Assembly (NCBI RefSeq): GCF_000420445.1
Contig: NZ_ATUY01000004.1
Location: 62,001-126,000 of the forward strand
Source: Actinotignum urinale DSM 15805
Lineage (GTDB): Bacteria > Actinomycetota > Actinomycetes > Actinomycetales > Actinomycetaceae
DNA length: 64,000 bases
Reading direction: 5' to 3'
In this document: positions 1 to 7,721 of the stretch, one piece after another
Numbering within the stretch: position 1 is the stretch's first letter
How the letters are laid out: every line of letters begins with the position of its first letter
Position numbers and translations under genes: made by a program
Notes under the pieces: generated by a model
What the model was told of the DNA's origin: nothing
The model's database searches: none
What the model saw: only the letters and a program-made list of their open reading frames with translations

Positions 1-665
1 TGATGCTGCTCATAGCAGATGGAATGGGTATCGGTTCCTGCGGTAGTAATCAGAAAGTAGAGCGGCTGCATGCGGGCATCGCCCGAGCCTTTGGTCATGA
101 CATCAAAAAGCCTTCTGTCCGGAGCGGCGTGAAGCTCGTCGTAGACCACGCCGTGAATGTTTAAGCCGTGCTTGGTATAGGCCTCAGAGGAGAGTACCTG
201 ATAGAAGCTGTTGGTCGGCTTATAGATGAGCCGCTTTTGTGAGGCTAAAATCTTCACGCGCTTGGCAAGAGCCGGCGACATCTTCACCATATCTTCTGCC
301 ACGTTAAAAACAATCGATGCCTGCTGACGGTCGGAGGCACAGCCGTAGACTTCGGCTCGCTGTTCACCGTCCCCGCAGCATAAAAGAAGTGCTACAGCTG
401 CAGCAAGCTCGGATTTTCCCATCTTTTTGGGGATTTCGATGTAAGCGGTGTTGAACTGGCGGTAGCCGTTGGGTTTCAGTACACCGAATAGGTCGCGGAT
501 GATCCGTTCCTGCCAGTCGATCAGCTCGAAGGGCTTTTCCGCCCATGTGCCCTTGGTGTGCGTGAGGCACTCGATAAAGGAGACGGCATAGTCGGCTTTT
601 CTCCTGTCATAGTGAGAAGTCTCTGCCATGAACTTGGTCGGCTTATAGTTTTTCAGTTTTCGCAT
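1..665 (-). CDS. terL: Phage terminase large subunit (partial, C-terminus beyond window)
   Basis: This is the ATP-driven motor and nuclease that packages phage DNA into the prohead. About 221 N-terminal residues are visible. They include a Walker A-like segment IPKKMGKSE near residue 77 and a Walker B-like segment GVVYDELHA further on, in the layout of YmfN/P27-type large terminases. The ATG at 665 follows an AGGAGG site at 671-676. The C-terminal nuclease domain would lie left of position 1. Its partner, the small subunit, lies about 6 kb upstream with methyltransferase and small genes between them, an arrangement common in Clostridia-type prophages. The fold call is firm; the exact subfamily is inferred. 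Confidence 0.88.
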   Translation of the reverse strand, partial: MRKLKNYKPTKFMAETSHYDRRKADYAVSFIECLTHTKGTWAEKPFELIDWQERIIRDLFGVLKPNGYRQFNTAYIEIPKKMGKSELAAAVALLLCCGDGEQRAEVYGCASDRQQASIVFNVAEDMVKMSPALAKRVKILASQKRLIYKPTNSFYQVLSSEAYTKHGLNIHGVVYDELHAAPDRRLFDVMTKGSGDARMQPLYFLITTAGTDTHSICYEQH

Positions 666-734
666 GCCATCCTCCTTTCTGTGGCATAAAAAAAGACCGC
701 TTCTGCGATCTCGTCATCAATCTATTTCTACGAG

Positions 735-759
735 CAAAAGAGCCTAATCAGCTCTTTTG
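735..759. terminator. Hairpin between small-gene cluster and terL
   Basis: Perfect 9-bp arms (CAAAAGAGC / GCTCTTTTG) flank a 7-nt loop. On either strand the arm ends in TTTTG, so it may act as a weak bidirectional terminator or a processing site. It is the main structure in the gap between 666 and 778. Confidence 0.45.
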
Positions 760-778
760 TCGGAACGTTCGTTCTTTG

Positions 779-961
779 TTATTTCGTTGCCGCTTTTCCC
801 GCAGCGTAGGCTTCTTCGAGCATCGCTTTCAGTCCCCAGACCGAAACTTCGATGAAGTCGTCGCCGTCGTTATGCCTGGTTTCAAGGTCGCCTCGATCTT
901 CGATTTCCCAGTTGTTTTTCTTTGCGATCGCGAGCAGTGTTTTTTCAATCTTCTTTGTCAT
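779..961 (-). CDS. Small phage protein resembling DUF6900
   Basis: A 60-residue protein starting MTKKIEK, placed at the ATG preceded by a clear AGGAGG site. An upstream in-frame ATG exists but would read through the repeated promoter-like element. It has a basic N-terminal helix, a central EDRGDLETRHNDGDDF segment, and a VSVWGLKAMLEEAYAAG C-terminal part recalling DUF6900 proteins of Firmicutes phages. No catalytic motif is visible and no function is assigned. It is probably expressed from the promoter-like repeat at 994-1043. Confidence 0.65.
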   Translation of the reverse strand: MTKKIEKTLLAIAKKNNWEIEDRGDLETRHNDGDDFIEVSVWGLKAMLEEAYAAGKAATK

Positions 962-993
962 GGTTTTTTCCTCCTTTGCCTGTGTTCCTTTTG

Positions 994-1043
994 GCATGTA
1001 CATATATCACTCTGTTTGGAGGGAATAGCAAGTCATTTATCGA
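994..1043 (-). promoter_or_regulatory. Promoter-like repeated element, copy 1 of 3
   Basis: On the minus strand this reads ACTTGCTATT, then about 17 bases, then GATATATGTACA: a -35-like TTGCTA and a -10-like GATATA in front of the gene starting at 961. Nearly the same block recurs at 1923-1972 and 3064-3113, each time just upstream of a minus-strand gene with a strong ribosome site. Confidence 0.6.
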
Positions 1044-1054
1044 GGTTTTTGACC

Positions 1055-1315
1055 TTATTTTTCCGTGTTTCTGAGAAGAAATTCATCGTAAGTGATCAGG
1101 CCGTTATCGTAGTCTTCATAGGCTTTGTTGCCTTTGAAATTCTCACGTTCCTTTTGCTTTCGCTCTTTGTATCGCTTCAGGTATTCGCTGTAGGCGATCT
1201 TTCCTTCGTCGTAGAGCTTCTGTTCCGGCTCCCGTTCGTAGAGCAGGCGCTTCTTTTCCTTTAACTTGGCGGTGGCTTCTAAAAAGCTCTGTCTTTTGGC
1301 TTCTTTGTTTGTCAT
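1055..1315 (-). CDS. Hypothetical charged phage protein
   Basis: 86 residues, very rich in Lys and Glu, predicted mostly helical, with a possible coiled coil over the first 60 residues. The ATG follows AAGGAGG. The EGKIAYSEYLKRY and NGLITYDEFLLRN segments resemble each other, suggesting two copies of a short helix-loop-helix. I do not recognise the family. It lies 11 bp downstream of the 67-residue protein in the same transcription unit. Confidence 0.5.
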   Translation of the reverse strand: MTNKEAKRQSFLEATAKLKEKKRLLYEREPEQKLYDEGKIAYSEYLKRYKERKQKERENFKGNKAYEDYDNGLITYDEFLLRNTEK

Positions 1316-1326
1316 GGCTTGCCTCC

Positions 1327-1530
1327 TTAGCCTAAAAGCTCATCCAGTTTGCGGTATTCTGCAGCGCGCCGTGCATATTCCTGTTCGAGGCACTGTCTTC
1401 TGAATCCGTTTTTGCAGGCTCTGCCTTCACGCTCGATGCGCTGAAGTTCTGCTTTGCGTGCCTTTAGGATGTCGTAGGCATTTGCTGCATCTTCTTGAAT
1501 GGCGGCTTTATCTTTTTCAAAGGTTGTCAT
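1327..1530 (-). CDS. Hypothetical small phage protein
   Basis: 67 residues with a highly charged, helical composition (many Ala, Glu, Arg, Lys). The start ATG at 1530 follows GGAGGTGACAAA and overlaps the stop of the preceding gene as ATGA, so the two are probably translationally coupled. No recognised domain. Confidence 0.5.
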   Translation of the reverse strand: MTTFEKDKAAIQEDAANAYDILKARKAELQRIEREGRACKNGFRRQCLEQEYARRAAEYRKLDELLG

Positions 1531-1889
1531 TTTGTCACCTCCATTTTGAAAGCTGGAATCAAGGCGTGCTCATCGCTTCCGAAGTGCGTATAACGTTCTT
1601 TTACTCTTACAATGCCGTCCAGTTTGCAGCCGAGTTCCTCAAATTTCGCAATGGTTTCAATCAGGCTTGAAAAAGTGCTGGAAATCGTAAACTCCTTAAT
1701 TCCAAACTTTTTTAAGTCCCGGATGATTTCTTCAATATCGTGTTCCCAGATAACATCGGCAAAGTTTGGCAGTTCATTTTCAGCTTCCTTGCTGTAAAGG
1801 TAGGCCTGGGCAAGTGTGGGATGGCAGCCGACATCGCTCCATTTCATTCCTGTTTTGGCGTTTTCTATGGCCTTTACTTCGTACTTCAT
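1527..1889 (-). CDS. Conserved hypothetical phage protein
   Basis: 120 residues beginning MKYEVKAIENAKTG, with ATG after AGGAGG. Alternating hydrophobic strands and amphipathic helices suggest a compact alpha/beta fold. The segment from about residue 60 (IKEFTISSTFSSLIETIAK) is a likely helix followed by a strand-rich tail ending in FKMEVTK. Proteins of this look accompany DUF4314 and DUF5049 genes in Firmicutes prophages, but no function is known to me. It is the first gene of a three-gene coupled cluster read from the promoter-like element at 1923-1972. Confidence 0.55.
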   Translation of the reverse strand: MKYEVKAIENAKTGMKWSDVGCHPTLAQAYLYSKEAENELPNFADVIWEHDIEEIIRDLKKFGIKEFTISSTFSSLIETIAKFEELGCKLDGIVRVKERYTHFGSDEHALIPAFKMEVTK

Positions 1890-1922
1890 CTTGTTTTCCT
1901 CCTTTGGCTTTCTGTGCTTCTT

Positions 1923-1972
1923 GCATGTACATATATCACTCTGTTTGGAAGAAATAGCAAGTTATTTATCGA
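1923..1972 (-). promoter_or_regulatory. Promoter-like repeated element, copy 2 of 3
   Basis: Minus-strand sequence carries TTGCTA and GATATA separated by 17 bases, followed by the shared ATGTACATGC tail. It precedes the gene starting at 1889 and closely matches the copy at 994-1043. Confidence 0.6.
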
Positions 1973-1996
1973 TATAAAAGCACGTATTTCAAGGTT

Positions 1997-2170
1997 TTAT
2001 TCGCCCGTTAAGATGAAGTGAATGTAGGCTTTCTTATCTTCTTCGATGAAGTTTACAAGCTCGTAGAAGTCCCGCTCAAAGGCAAGCCGCTGCACAGTAT
2101 TGACGTCAAACATGTTCGTAAGACCGCTGTCCCTTATGGCAAGGATCTGTTCTTTTACTTTTTCGTCCAT
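1997..2170 (-). CDS. DUF5049-family small phage protein
   Basis: 57 residues, starting MDEKVKEQILAIRDSG and ending YIHFILTGE. The pattern of a short helix, NMFD, then FYELVNFIEE matches DUF5049 proteins found in Clostridia prophages next to DUF4314. Its ATG lies inside the 3' end of the DUF4314 gene (16-bp overlap), so translation is probably coupled; an AGGAG site precedes it. Function unknown. Confidence 0.7.
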   Translation of the reverse strand: MDEKVKEQILAIRDSGLTNMFDVNTVQRLAFERDFYELVNFIEEDKKAYIHFILTGE

Positions 2171-2391
2171 TTCTGAATTCTCCTGACTTCATCAATCCCG
2201 AAGATGACGTTTAGACCGGAGCCGTTATCCCAATCCACGAGGATGGAGCCGGTATCATCGACTCCGGTGACGGTGCCGCGTGTTCCTGCAGGCGGTGCCT
2301 GTACGTCGTCCATGTGAAGAAGCTCCACACGGCAGCCTTTAGGAAAAGTAATCCGCAGCAGTTCCAACGTTTCTTTCGTTGGCATTTTCAT
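2155..2391 (-). CDS. DUF4314-family protein
   Basis: 78 residues with the recognisable core CRVELLHMDD, GTRGTVTGVDDTGSILVDWDNGSGLNVIFG, characteristic of DUF4314. This is a small beta-barrel-like module common in Firmicutes phages and conjugative elements. The start overlaps the stop of the upstream 214-residue gene as ATGA. It has no enzymatic motif; a binding role would be a guess. Its position between the methyltransferase block and terL is typical of this phage type. Confidence 0.75.
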   Translation of the reverse strand: MKMPTKETLELLRITFPKGCRVELLHMDDVQAPPAGTRGTVTGVDDTGSILVDWDNGSGLNVIFGIDEVRRIQKWTKK

Positions 2392-3032
2392 TTTTCCGCC
2401 TCCTTCTGGTACTTGAAAGCGGAGGAGCCTTGAAGACGGCTGAGCAGGATTTTCCTTGCTTCCTTGTAGGAATCACCGATCATCCCAAGGCGCAGAAGAA
2501 AACAGCGAAAGTAGTATTTTTCGTTTTCGACTGCGTGGTCTTTGCCAGTGATGCGCTTGGATTCCTTTGCCGCCTTGCCCAAAAGGGAGATGAAGGCGGT
2601 ATAGGCGGAAAGCTCTGCAGAACTTGGCATCTCGGAAAACCACGGGAAGCTGATCTTTTCCTCGTCCACCTCAAAGGCGACGCTTTCAATGCCAAGTGCA
2701 TGCTTGATGATGCTTTCTTTTGACGAAAGAAGCTCGGAGAGCCTTTCGAGGGCCTCATCGGTGAACTTGTTTCTTGGAAGCGAGATCGTCACCGCCATGT
2801 TTTCCTGTTCCTCCGGCACAAAGCCGTGTTCCGATAAAGTCAGCAGGATGCTGTTTTCTTTTTCCGTATCATTGATGCTGAGCACGCCATGATTGTCCAG
2901 TGTGATGTGCTCGCCAATGTGGTAGCAGAAGGTCGGCGCTTTGGTGCAGGTGGCTTTCTCTTTTGTGAAGTCTTCCAAGGCTTTCACCAGCGGTCGCCTT
3001 GCCGAGCCTGTTAAATTGAAGTGGTAATCCAT
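2388..3032 (-). CDS. Conserved prophage protein (often annotated virulence-related)
   Basis: 214 residues starting MDYHFNLTGSARRPLVKAL. The ATG at 3032 has an AGGAGG site, while upstream in-frame starts would cross the repeated promoter element. The N-terminal 60 residues resemble the family that databases call virulence-related protein, found beside phage DNA methyltransferases. The C-terminal half (about 120-214) is charged and helical. No active site is evident, and the virulence label is historical rather than functional. The gene is led by the third promoter-like element at 3064-3113. Confidence 0.6.
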   Translation of the reverse strand: MDYHFNLTGSARRPLVKALEDFTKEKATCTKAPTFCYHIGEHITLDNHGVLSINDTEKENSILLTLSEHGFVPEEQENMAVTISLPRNKFTDEALERLSELLSSKESIIKHALGIESVAFEVDEEKISFPWFSEMPSSAELSAYTAFISLLGKAAKESKRITGKDHAVENEKYYFRCFLLRLGMIGDSYKEARKILLSRLQGSSAFKYQKEAEK

Positions 3033-3063
3033 GTCTTTATCCTCCTTTGCAGGTGTTTTCTTG

Positions 3064-3113
3064 GTATGTCTATACATCACTCTTACCGGGAGGAATAGCA
3101 AGTTATTTTTGCA
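3064..3113 (-). promoter_or_regulatory. Promoter-like repeated element, copy 3 of 3
   Basis: Minus-strand TTGCTA, about 17 bases, then GATGTATAGACATACC: the most diverged of the three copies. It overlaps the 3' end of the cytosine methyltransferase gene (3103) and drives or regulates the gene starting at 3032. Confidence 0.55.
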
Positions 3114-4602
3114 GGTAAATACCACTATTCTTTTTGATTGCGGCAAGTACGAAGATGGCGCACGGAAGCGCGATGCCATTTCCCCAGAGCTTGTAGGCGG
3201 CACTGTCCGAGTAGGGATTTTTAAGCCACTTTTTGATCTGCTTGTCGCTTTTTCTCTGGATGGACATCATATCGGTGTAGCGGTCAAAAATCTCACGCCA
3301 GAAGGTAAACTGAGCCTTGCTCGGATTTTCTTCTGCAAGACCATCGCACCAGCCGTCCGGAAAGCCCTGAAGCCGGGCACACTCGGTCGGAGTGAGCCTT
3401 CTTACGATATAGCCGCTCTCGTTTTCGGTGGCAACGGCACCCGGACCTTTGGCAACCATTGTCGGCTGGCATTCTTTTTCCACGGCAAAGTCGTAGGCGG
3501 CGTTTTGCCCCTGATTAAAGGAAGCCCGGTCAAGCCCGTAGGAAAGAACCGCCATTCCGCCTTGATTGCAGACGGGATCGGAGCCTCTCGTATCCAGTGT
3601 GCGGGAGGTCTCGGTTATCTGGCTGTTGTCTTTGATGTCCGAAAACATCGCCTTGTTCTTCTTGGAGCAAAGCGAATAGGCGCACGGCAGATCAACCACA
3701 AGTGGCTGATTGTTTCCGCCCGTGCCGAAACGGGAGACGATGGTCTGCGCCGTATCATTGGGGCCTGTGTATCTTGCGTCCTGTCCGTGGTTTTCAAAGA
3801 TCAGCGGAGGATGGTTTGACTGTGCACGCAGGGTTCCCGTGACATCTTCTGAGATGTCCATGCGCGATCCTCCCTGATCGTTTAGAACAAGCCTGCCTGT
3901 TTCATAAGCGCCTCTCTTAGGATTTCCGGCAGGTCTTTTCCTTTCGTCTTGGCACGCCTCAAGATCCCCAAGCACGCTCTCGGACTCAAATAATATTTTT
4001 CCGGCACTTGTGTCTCCAAAATCTGCGACAAGAAAGATTCTCTTGCGTCTTTGGGGGACTCCGAAGTGCTGAGCATCAAGTACCCGCCAGCTGAGAGAAA
4101 AATGATCTGCCACGATCTCTCCGGCGGCATGCCACTTTTGAGGTCGAGGCGCATCAAGCGTATATCCTTTGACGGAGAGGAAGGCTTCAAGGACTTTTTC
4201 GAAGTCCGCTCCTTTGTGGGAGGAGAAAGCGCCCGGGACATTTTCCCAGAGCGCGTATTTTGGGTAGTTCCCATTGGTTTTCCACCTCATTTCTTTGATG
4301 ATTCGTATCGCCTCATAGAAAAGCGACGAACGGGAACCTTCAATCCCGCTTCGTTTTCCGGCGATGGATAAGTCCTGACAGGGACTGCCGAAGGTGATGA
4401 TGTCAACAGGCGGCAAATTTGCTCCGTCAAGGTTTCGCACATCTCCCATGTGAGCCACGAAAGGCAGTCGTTTGGATGTCACCCGTATGGCAAAAGGCTC
4501 GACTTCCGATGCCCAGAGCGGTTTCATCCCGACGGTAAGTCCGGCAAGTTCAAAACCTCCCGATCCGGAAAAGAGGGAGCCGAGCGTTAAGACGTTACTC
4601 AT
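3103..4602 (-). CDS. DNA (cytosine-5) methyltransferase
   Basis: 499 residues. It transfers a methyl group from SAM to C5 of cytosine in a specific site. The canonical motifs appear in order: FSGSGGFE (I, about 11-18), GSPCQDLS with catalytic Cys75 (IV), ENVPG at 120-124 (VI), VPQRRKRIFLV (VIII), a long target-recognition region, then LTPTECARLQGFPDGW (IX) and GNGIALP (X). No matching restriction enzyme is adjacent, so it is probably an orphan phage methylase that shields phage DNA from host restriction. The start overlaps the end of the upstream methylase gene as ATGA. Confidence 0.92.
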   Translation of the reverse strand: MSNVLTLGSLFSGSGGFELAGLTVGMKPLWASEVEPFAIRVTSKRLPFVAHMGDVRNLDGANLPPVDIITFGSPCQDLSIAGKRSGIEGSRSSLFYEAIRIIKEMRWKTNGNYPKYALWENVPGAFSSHKGADFEKVLEAFLSVKGYTLDAPRPQKWHAAGEIVADHFSLSWRVLDAQHFGVPQRRKRIFLVADFGDTSAGKILFESESVLGDLEACQDERKRPAGNPKRGAYETGRLVLNDQGGSRMDISEDVTGTLRAQSNHPPLIFENHGQDARYTGPNDTAQTIVSRFGTGGNNQPLVVDLPCAYSLCSKKNKAMFSDIKDNSQITETSRTLDTRGSDPVCNQGGMAVLSYGLDRASFNQGQNAAYDFAVEKECQPTMVAKGPGAVATENESGYIVRRLTPTECARLQGFPDGWCDGLAEENPSKAQFTFWREIFDRYTDMMSIQRKSDKQIKKWLKNPYSDSAAYKLWGNGIALPCAIFVLAAIKKNSGIYLQK

Positions 4603-5857
4603 CAGTTGCCTCCCGTTCTTTCAGAAGGTCGGCATAAGGGGTGTCTTTGCCGTCTCTGTGACAGATGATGCCGTCCGTTGTTCCTTTCAGCTCGGCATAA
4701 CGAGCACAGGCCACATCGACGTATTTCGGTTCCAGCTCAATCCCATAGCAGATGCGGCCAAGCTCCTCGCAGGCGATGAGCGTCGATGCGCTGCCTAAAA
4801 AGCCGTCCAAAACAAGAGCGTTGGTTTGTGTGGACTGCTTGATGAGGTGCGCGATCAGCGGCACCGGCTTGGAAGAGGGATGCCCGAATCCTTCGGTTTT
4901 GGAGTTTTTCACCGAGTCAAAATCAAAGCAGGCTTTCTGCTTCTGGTCACCGTACCATTTGTGTTTTCCGTCTTTTCGCCAGCCGTACAGGATCGGCTCA
5001 AAATTAAACTTCCAATCGGTACGCATGAGAGGGGCCCGCTCTTTTCGCCAGATAAGGCCGGCTCCGAGCTTAAAGCCCGCATCATCAAAAGCATCGTAAA
5101 AAATACGAGATTTAGATGTGGCATAAAACTCATAGATCGAGGCGTCTTTTGCCATTGCTTCTTTGAAACAGGTAAAAGCCTTCATGAGGAAGTCGTAAGC
5201 TTCTTTATCGGTGAGATCATCGTTTTTGATCTTTCCGGACGCGGATTCGAGGTTCACAAAATACGGTGCGTCCGTGCAGACGAGATTCACCTTGGTATCG
5301 CCGAGCAGTGCCTTGTATGTCTTGGGATCGGTTGAGTCTCCGCAGATGACGGTGTGCCTCCCGATCGTCCAGATGTCGCCGTGTTTGGTGATGGCGGGCT
5401 TTTGAAGCTCTGCGTCTACATCAAAGTCATCTTCGGTGATTTCATCTTCGGAAATGTCCATCAAAGCAGAGAGTTCCTCGTCATCAAAACCTAAAAGGGA
5501 GAGGTCAAAGGCATCTCCTGCAAGATCAGATAACTCTACAGAGAGCATTTCCTCATCCCAGCCGGCATTTAAGGCTAAGCGGTTGTCTGCCAAGATGTAG
5601 GCGCGCTTTTGTGCATCGGTTAAGTTTTCGGCAAAGACGCACGGGACGGTTTTGTAGCCTTCCTCACGGGCTGCCGCGATACGTCCGTGTCCGACTAAGA
5701 TGTTAAACTTGTTGTCGATCACGGCCGGTGAGATAAATCCGAATTCCCGAAGCGAGGCGCGAAGCTGTGCGATCTGCTCCGGAAAGTGCGTTCTGGCATT
5801 TCTCGCATAGGGAATGAGCTTATCGATTGGAACTTGAGCAAATTTTGTCGTATCCAT
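4595..5857 (-). CDS. ParB-like/N4-N6 DNA methyltransferase fusion
   Basis: 420 residues. Residues 1-100 form a ParB/Srx-like domain (VPIDKLIPYARNARTH; GHGRIAAA). Residues about 155-400 form a beta-class amino-methyltransferase acting on adenine N6 or cytosine N4. The catalytic motif is TDAPYF (196-199) instead of the usual DPPY. The SAM-binding segment is LDGFLGSASTLIACE (about 350-364) rather than the usual DLFGGSGST form. The rest aligns well in pattern with phage methylases of this type, so it may still be active or belong to a variant clade. It lies directly downstream of the SAM synthetase gene. Confidence 0.85.
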   Translation of the reverse strand: MDTTKFAQVPIDKLIPYARNARTHFPEQIAQLRASLREFGFISPAVIDNKFNILVGHGRIAAAREEGYKTVPCVFAENLTDAQKRAYILADNRLALNAGWDEEMLSVELSDLAGDAFDLSLLGFDDEELSALMDISEDEITEDDFDVDAELQKPAITKHGDIWTIGRHTVICGDSTDPKTYKALLGDTKVNLVCTDAPYFVNLESASGKIKNDDLTDKEAYDFLMKAFTCFKEAMAKDASIYEFYATSKSRIFYDAFDDAGFKLGAGLIWRKERAPLMRTDWKFNFEPILYGWRKDGKHKWYGDQKQKACFDFDSVKNSKTEGFGHPSSKPVPLIAHLIKQSTQTNALVLDGFLGSASTLIACEELGRICYGIELEPKYVDVACARYAELKGTTDGIICHRDGKDTPYADLLKEREATDE

Positions 5858-6640
5858 CTAAATCAGCCCCCATTCCGCAAATTTCTCAAAACCGCCGACT
5901 GCGCGAATGTAGTCTCGGGCAATTTCCACAAGCTCCGCATACGGCTTGCCGTCAACAAACGCGTCTCCGATGGCGCAGGAAAGATGAATCGGTTTTCCGC
6001 TTTTCTGTGCCAGAAGATGGGCGTAAATATTAAGCGTCACATCGGCTTTGGAGAGATCTTTTCCGTGAAGACCACCGCCGGTGACGGAAGATCCCATATC
6101 GGATCCGAGTTTTCGGTTGGTCGCTCCGGTATCCACGTCCGTGCCGCCCGTCCAGTCGCCTAAAGGATTGACGATGGCGTTTGGATAGGCCGCTTGGAGC
6201 TTTTTCGTTTCAACATGAGACTGGCAGATGACGAGTTTTTCGCCGTCTAATATATATTTGCCGTCCGTCTGATAGATGGCATAGATACTTTTGGCAATCT
6301 CGGAGAGTTTATTTTCTTCTTCTGTGATGGGAAGTCCTAAGAAGATGCCGTTATCTCCGCAGCGCAGCTTCCAGCATTGGTTTTTGACCAAATGTATGTC
6401 TTGTGGGACGAGCTTAATATCTACAGCTACATTTCCGGCAAGACGACGCACAGTTTTTTCAAGGTCTGCCTTTGAGATCAGCGTGCTTGTTTCCGCAATG
6501 ATATGGCAGATGCCGTGACCGATCAGGACTTCGACGGCAATCTTGGGGTTTGTCTCGCTTGCATAAGCAAGGTCAACAATGGCTCCCGCGATGCGGTCTG
6601 CAACTTTATCGGGATGTGCAGGATTTACTTTTTCAAACAT
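5858..6640 (-). CDS. metK: Phage-type S-adenosylmethionine synthetase
   Basis: 260 residues, against about 390 for cellular MetK. It makes SAM from methionine and ATP. Visible are NPAHPDKVADRIAGA (the ATP/Mg HPDK motif, about 6-20), a CGDNGIFLG loop matching the GAGDQG active-site loop, and GGTDVDTGATNRKLGSD followed by GGGLHGKDLSKAD, matching the GRK and HGGGAFSGKD motifs. The N-terminal and loop segments are shorter than in host enzymes. The gene ends where the next methylase begins, so a SAM source and two SAM users are made from one transcript. Confidence 0.85.
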   Translation of the reverse strand: MFEKVNPAHPDKVADRIAGAIVDLAYASETNPKIAVEVLIGHGICHIIAETSTLISKADLEKTVRRLAGNVAVDIKLVPQDIHLVKNQCWKLRCGDNGIFLGLPITEEENKLSEIAKSIYAIYQTDGKYILDGEKLVICQSHVETKKLQAAYPNAIVNPLGDWTGGTDVDTGATNRKLGSDMGSSVTGGGLHGKDLSKADVTLNIYAHLLAQKSGKPIHLSCAIGDAFVDGKPYAELVEIARDYIRAVGGFEKFAEWGLI

Positions 6641-6649
6641 TTCTTCACC

Positions 6650-7225
6650 TCATTTCTTTTCTCGGAGCAGACGCTCCATCAGGTCATCCTGAGGATCGCC
6701 GTCGAAGGCTTCCGTGCAGTTTTGCTTGATGATGTCGTAGATTTCATACCAGAGAAGGTTTGCCTGCTTCTGAAAGTTGAGCGAGAGCTGCACGAACGGA
6801 CTGGCAATGGCAGCACCGGTCGTTGGATGTTTGCCTAAGAGCCCATATTTGCTGATAGCAAGCTCGCACTGGATAAAGCGGGCAAAGGCTGTCGAGTAAC
6901 TTTCAAGGAGACGGCGGTTAATGAGCTTTTCGCAGCCGCGTGCCTGAAGCCACTCCCACGTCTCTTTATAGATTAGGTCAGCGCCTAAAGGCTCCCCGTC
7001 CCTTTGTTGAGCAGAAAGGTAGGAAGATGGCTCAGGCATATCCGCTCCTTCAAGTTCCACACCGTCTGTCATGTCTTCGCCGTAGAGTTCTGCGATCGGA
7101 TATTCCGCACGCGGGAACTCAATGTGTGTCGCTTTTTGTCCTTTGCTGATTTTGTCGGCAAGTGCATCCGGCTTATGACCTGCTTTGATGCGTCTTCCGC
7201 CTCGGTTGGTTCCGTCTTTTGCCAC
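6650..7225 (-). CDS. terS: Phage terminase small subunit, P27 family
   Basis: 191 residues. It recognises the packaging site and loads the large subunit. The pattern (N-terminal AKDGTNRGGRRIKAGHKPDAL, then GADLIYKETWEWLQARGC and a helical C-terminus ending DDLMERLLREKK) matches P27-type small terminases. I chose a GTG start at 7225 because AGGAGG lies 8 nt upstream; an ATG 11 codons earlier would overlap that site. It lies just downstream of the HNH gene, as in many HK97-like packaging modules. Confidence 0.8.
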   Translation of the reverse strand: MAKDGTNRGGRRIKAGHKPDALADKISKGQKATHIEFPRAEYPIAELYGEDMTDGVELEGADMPEPSSYLSAQQRDGEPLGADLIYKETWEWLQARGCEKLINRRLLESYSTAFARFIQCELAISKYGLLGKHPTTGAAIASPFVQLSLNFQKQANLLWYEIYDIIKQNCTEAFDGDPQDDLMERLLREKK

Positions 7226-7369
7226 GAGGTATTCCTCCTTTCGGTTCGTAAAAATCATCTTTGGGTTTAATAGGGCGTTTGAATTAAAAGTTCTTTACAC
7301 GACCCTGCCGCACCGTTCCCGGCCGGAAGGCTCACAGAGATTTGACCCGCCCCCACGGTCATTTTTGTA

Positions 7370-7398
7370 TTGCAATCTGCAAAACAATGTAGTACAAT
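7370..7398 (+). promoter_or_regulatory. Sigma-70-type promoter of the toxin-antitoxin pair
   Basis: TTGCAA (7370-7375), 17-bp spacer, TACAAT (7393-7398). It lies 27 bp upstream of the antitoxin ATG at 7425, with a GAAGGAGG ribosome site between, and points opposite to the surrounding phage genes. Confidence 0.75.
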
Positions 7399-7424
7399 CT
7401 TTTTAAAGAAGGAGGTGCAGAGCC

Positions 7425-7721
7425 ATGAAAGACGCAACGGTAAGTGCACGTGTTGAATGCGATGTGAAAAATGAAGCAGAAGCGATCCTGCAACAGCTCG
7501 GCATTCCCACATCGGTGGTTATCAATTCTTTATATCGGCAGATTATTTACAGGCACGGCGTTCCGTTTTCCTTAACGCTTCCATCCGCGCCGAAGGCGGC
7601 AGATGAATTAAGCAAAGCAGAACTTAATGCCAAGCTTGAACACAGCTATGCCCAGTCTATCCGTGGCGAAGGAAGACCGTACGATGAAGTTTTTGATGAT
7701 CTCGAAGGAGGTATCAGATAG
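7425..7721 (+). CDS. RelB/DinJ-family antitoxin
   Basis: 98 residues. The N-terminal KDATVSARVECDVKNEAEAILQQLG is a ribbon-helix-helix DNA-binding start typical of RelB/DinJ. The C-terminal half (YAQSIRGEGRPYDEVFDDLEGG) is the flexible toxin-wrapping part. It should neutralise the toxin encoded next and repress its own promoter. The toxin GTG start overlaps this stop codon, so the pair is translationally coupled. It stands on the opposite strand to the packaging operon, as an inserted moron-like unit. Confidence 0.85.
   Translation: MKDATVSARVECDVKNEAEAILQQLGIPTSVVINSLYRQIIYRHGVPFSLTLPSAPKAADELSKAELNAKLEHSYAQSIRGEGRPYDEVFDDLEGGIR

Noticed and set aside
3031-3819. Open frame of 262 codons antisense to the cytosine methyltransferase
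   Set aside because: The minus strand has all methyltransferase motifs in order; this frame shows no domain and crosses a regulatory repeat.
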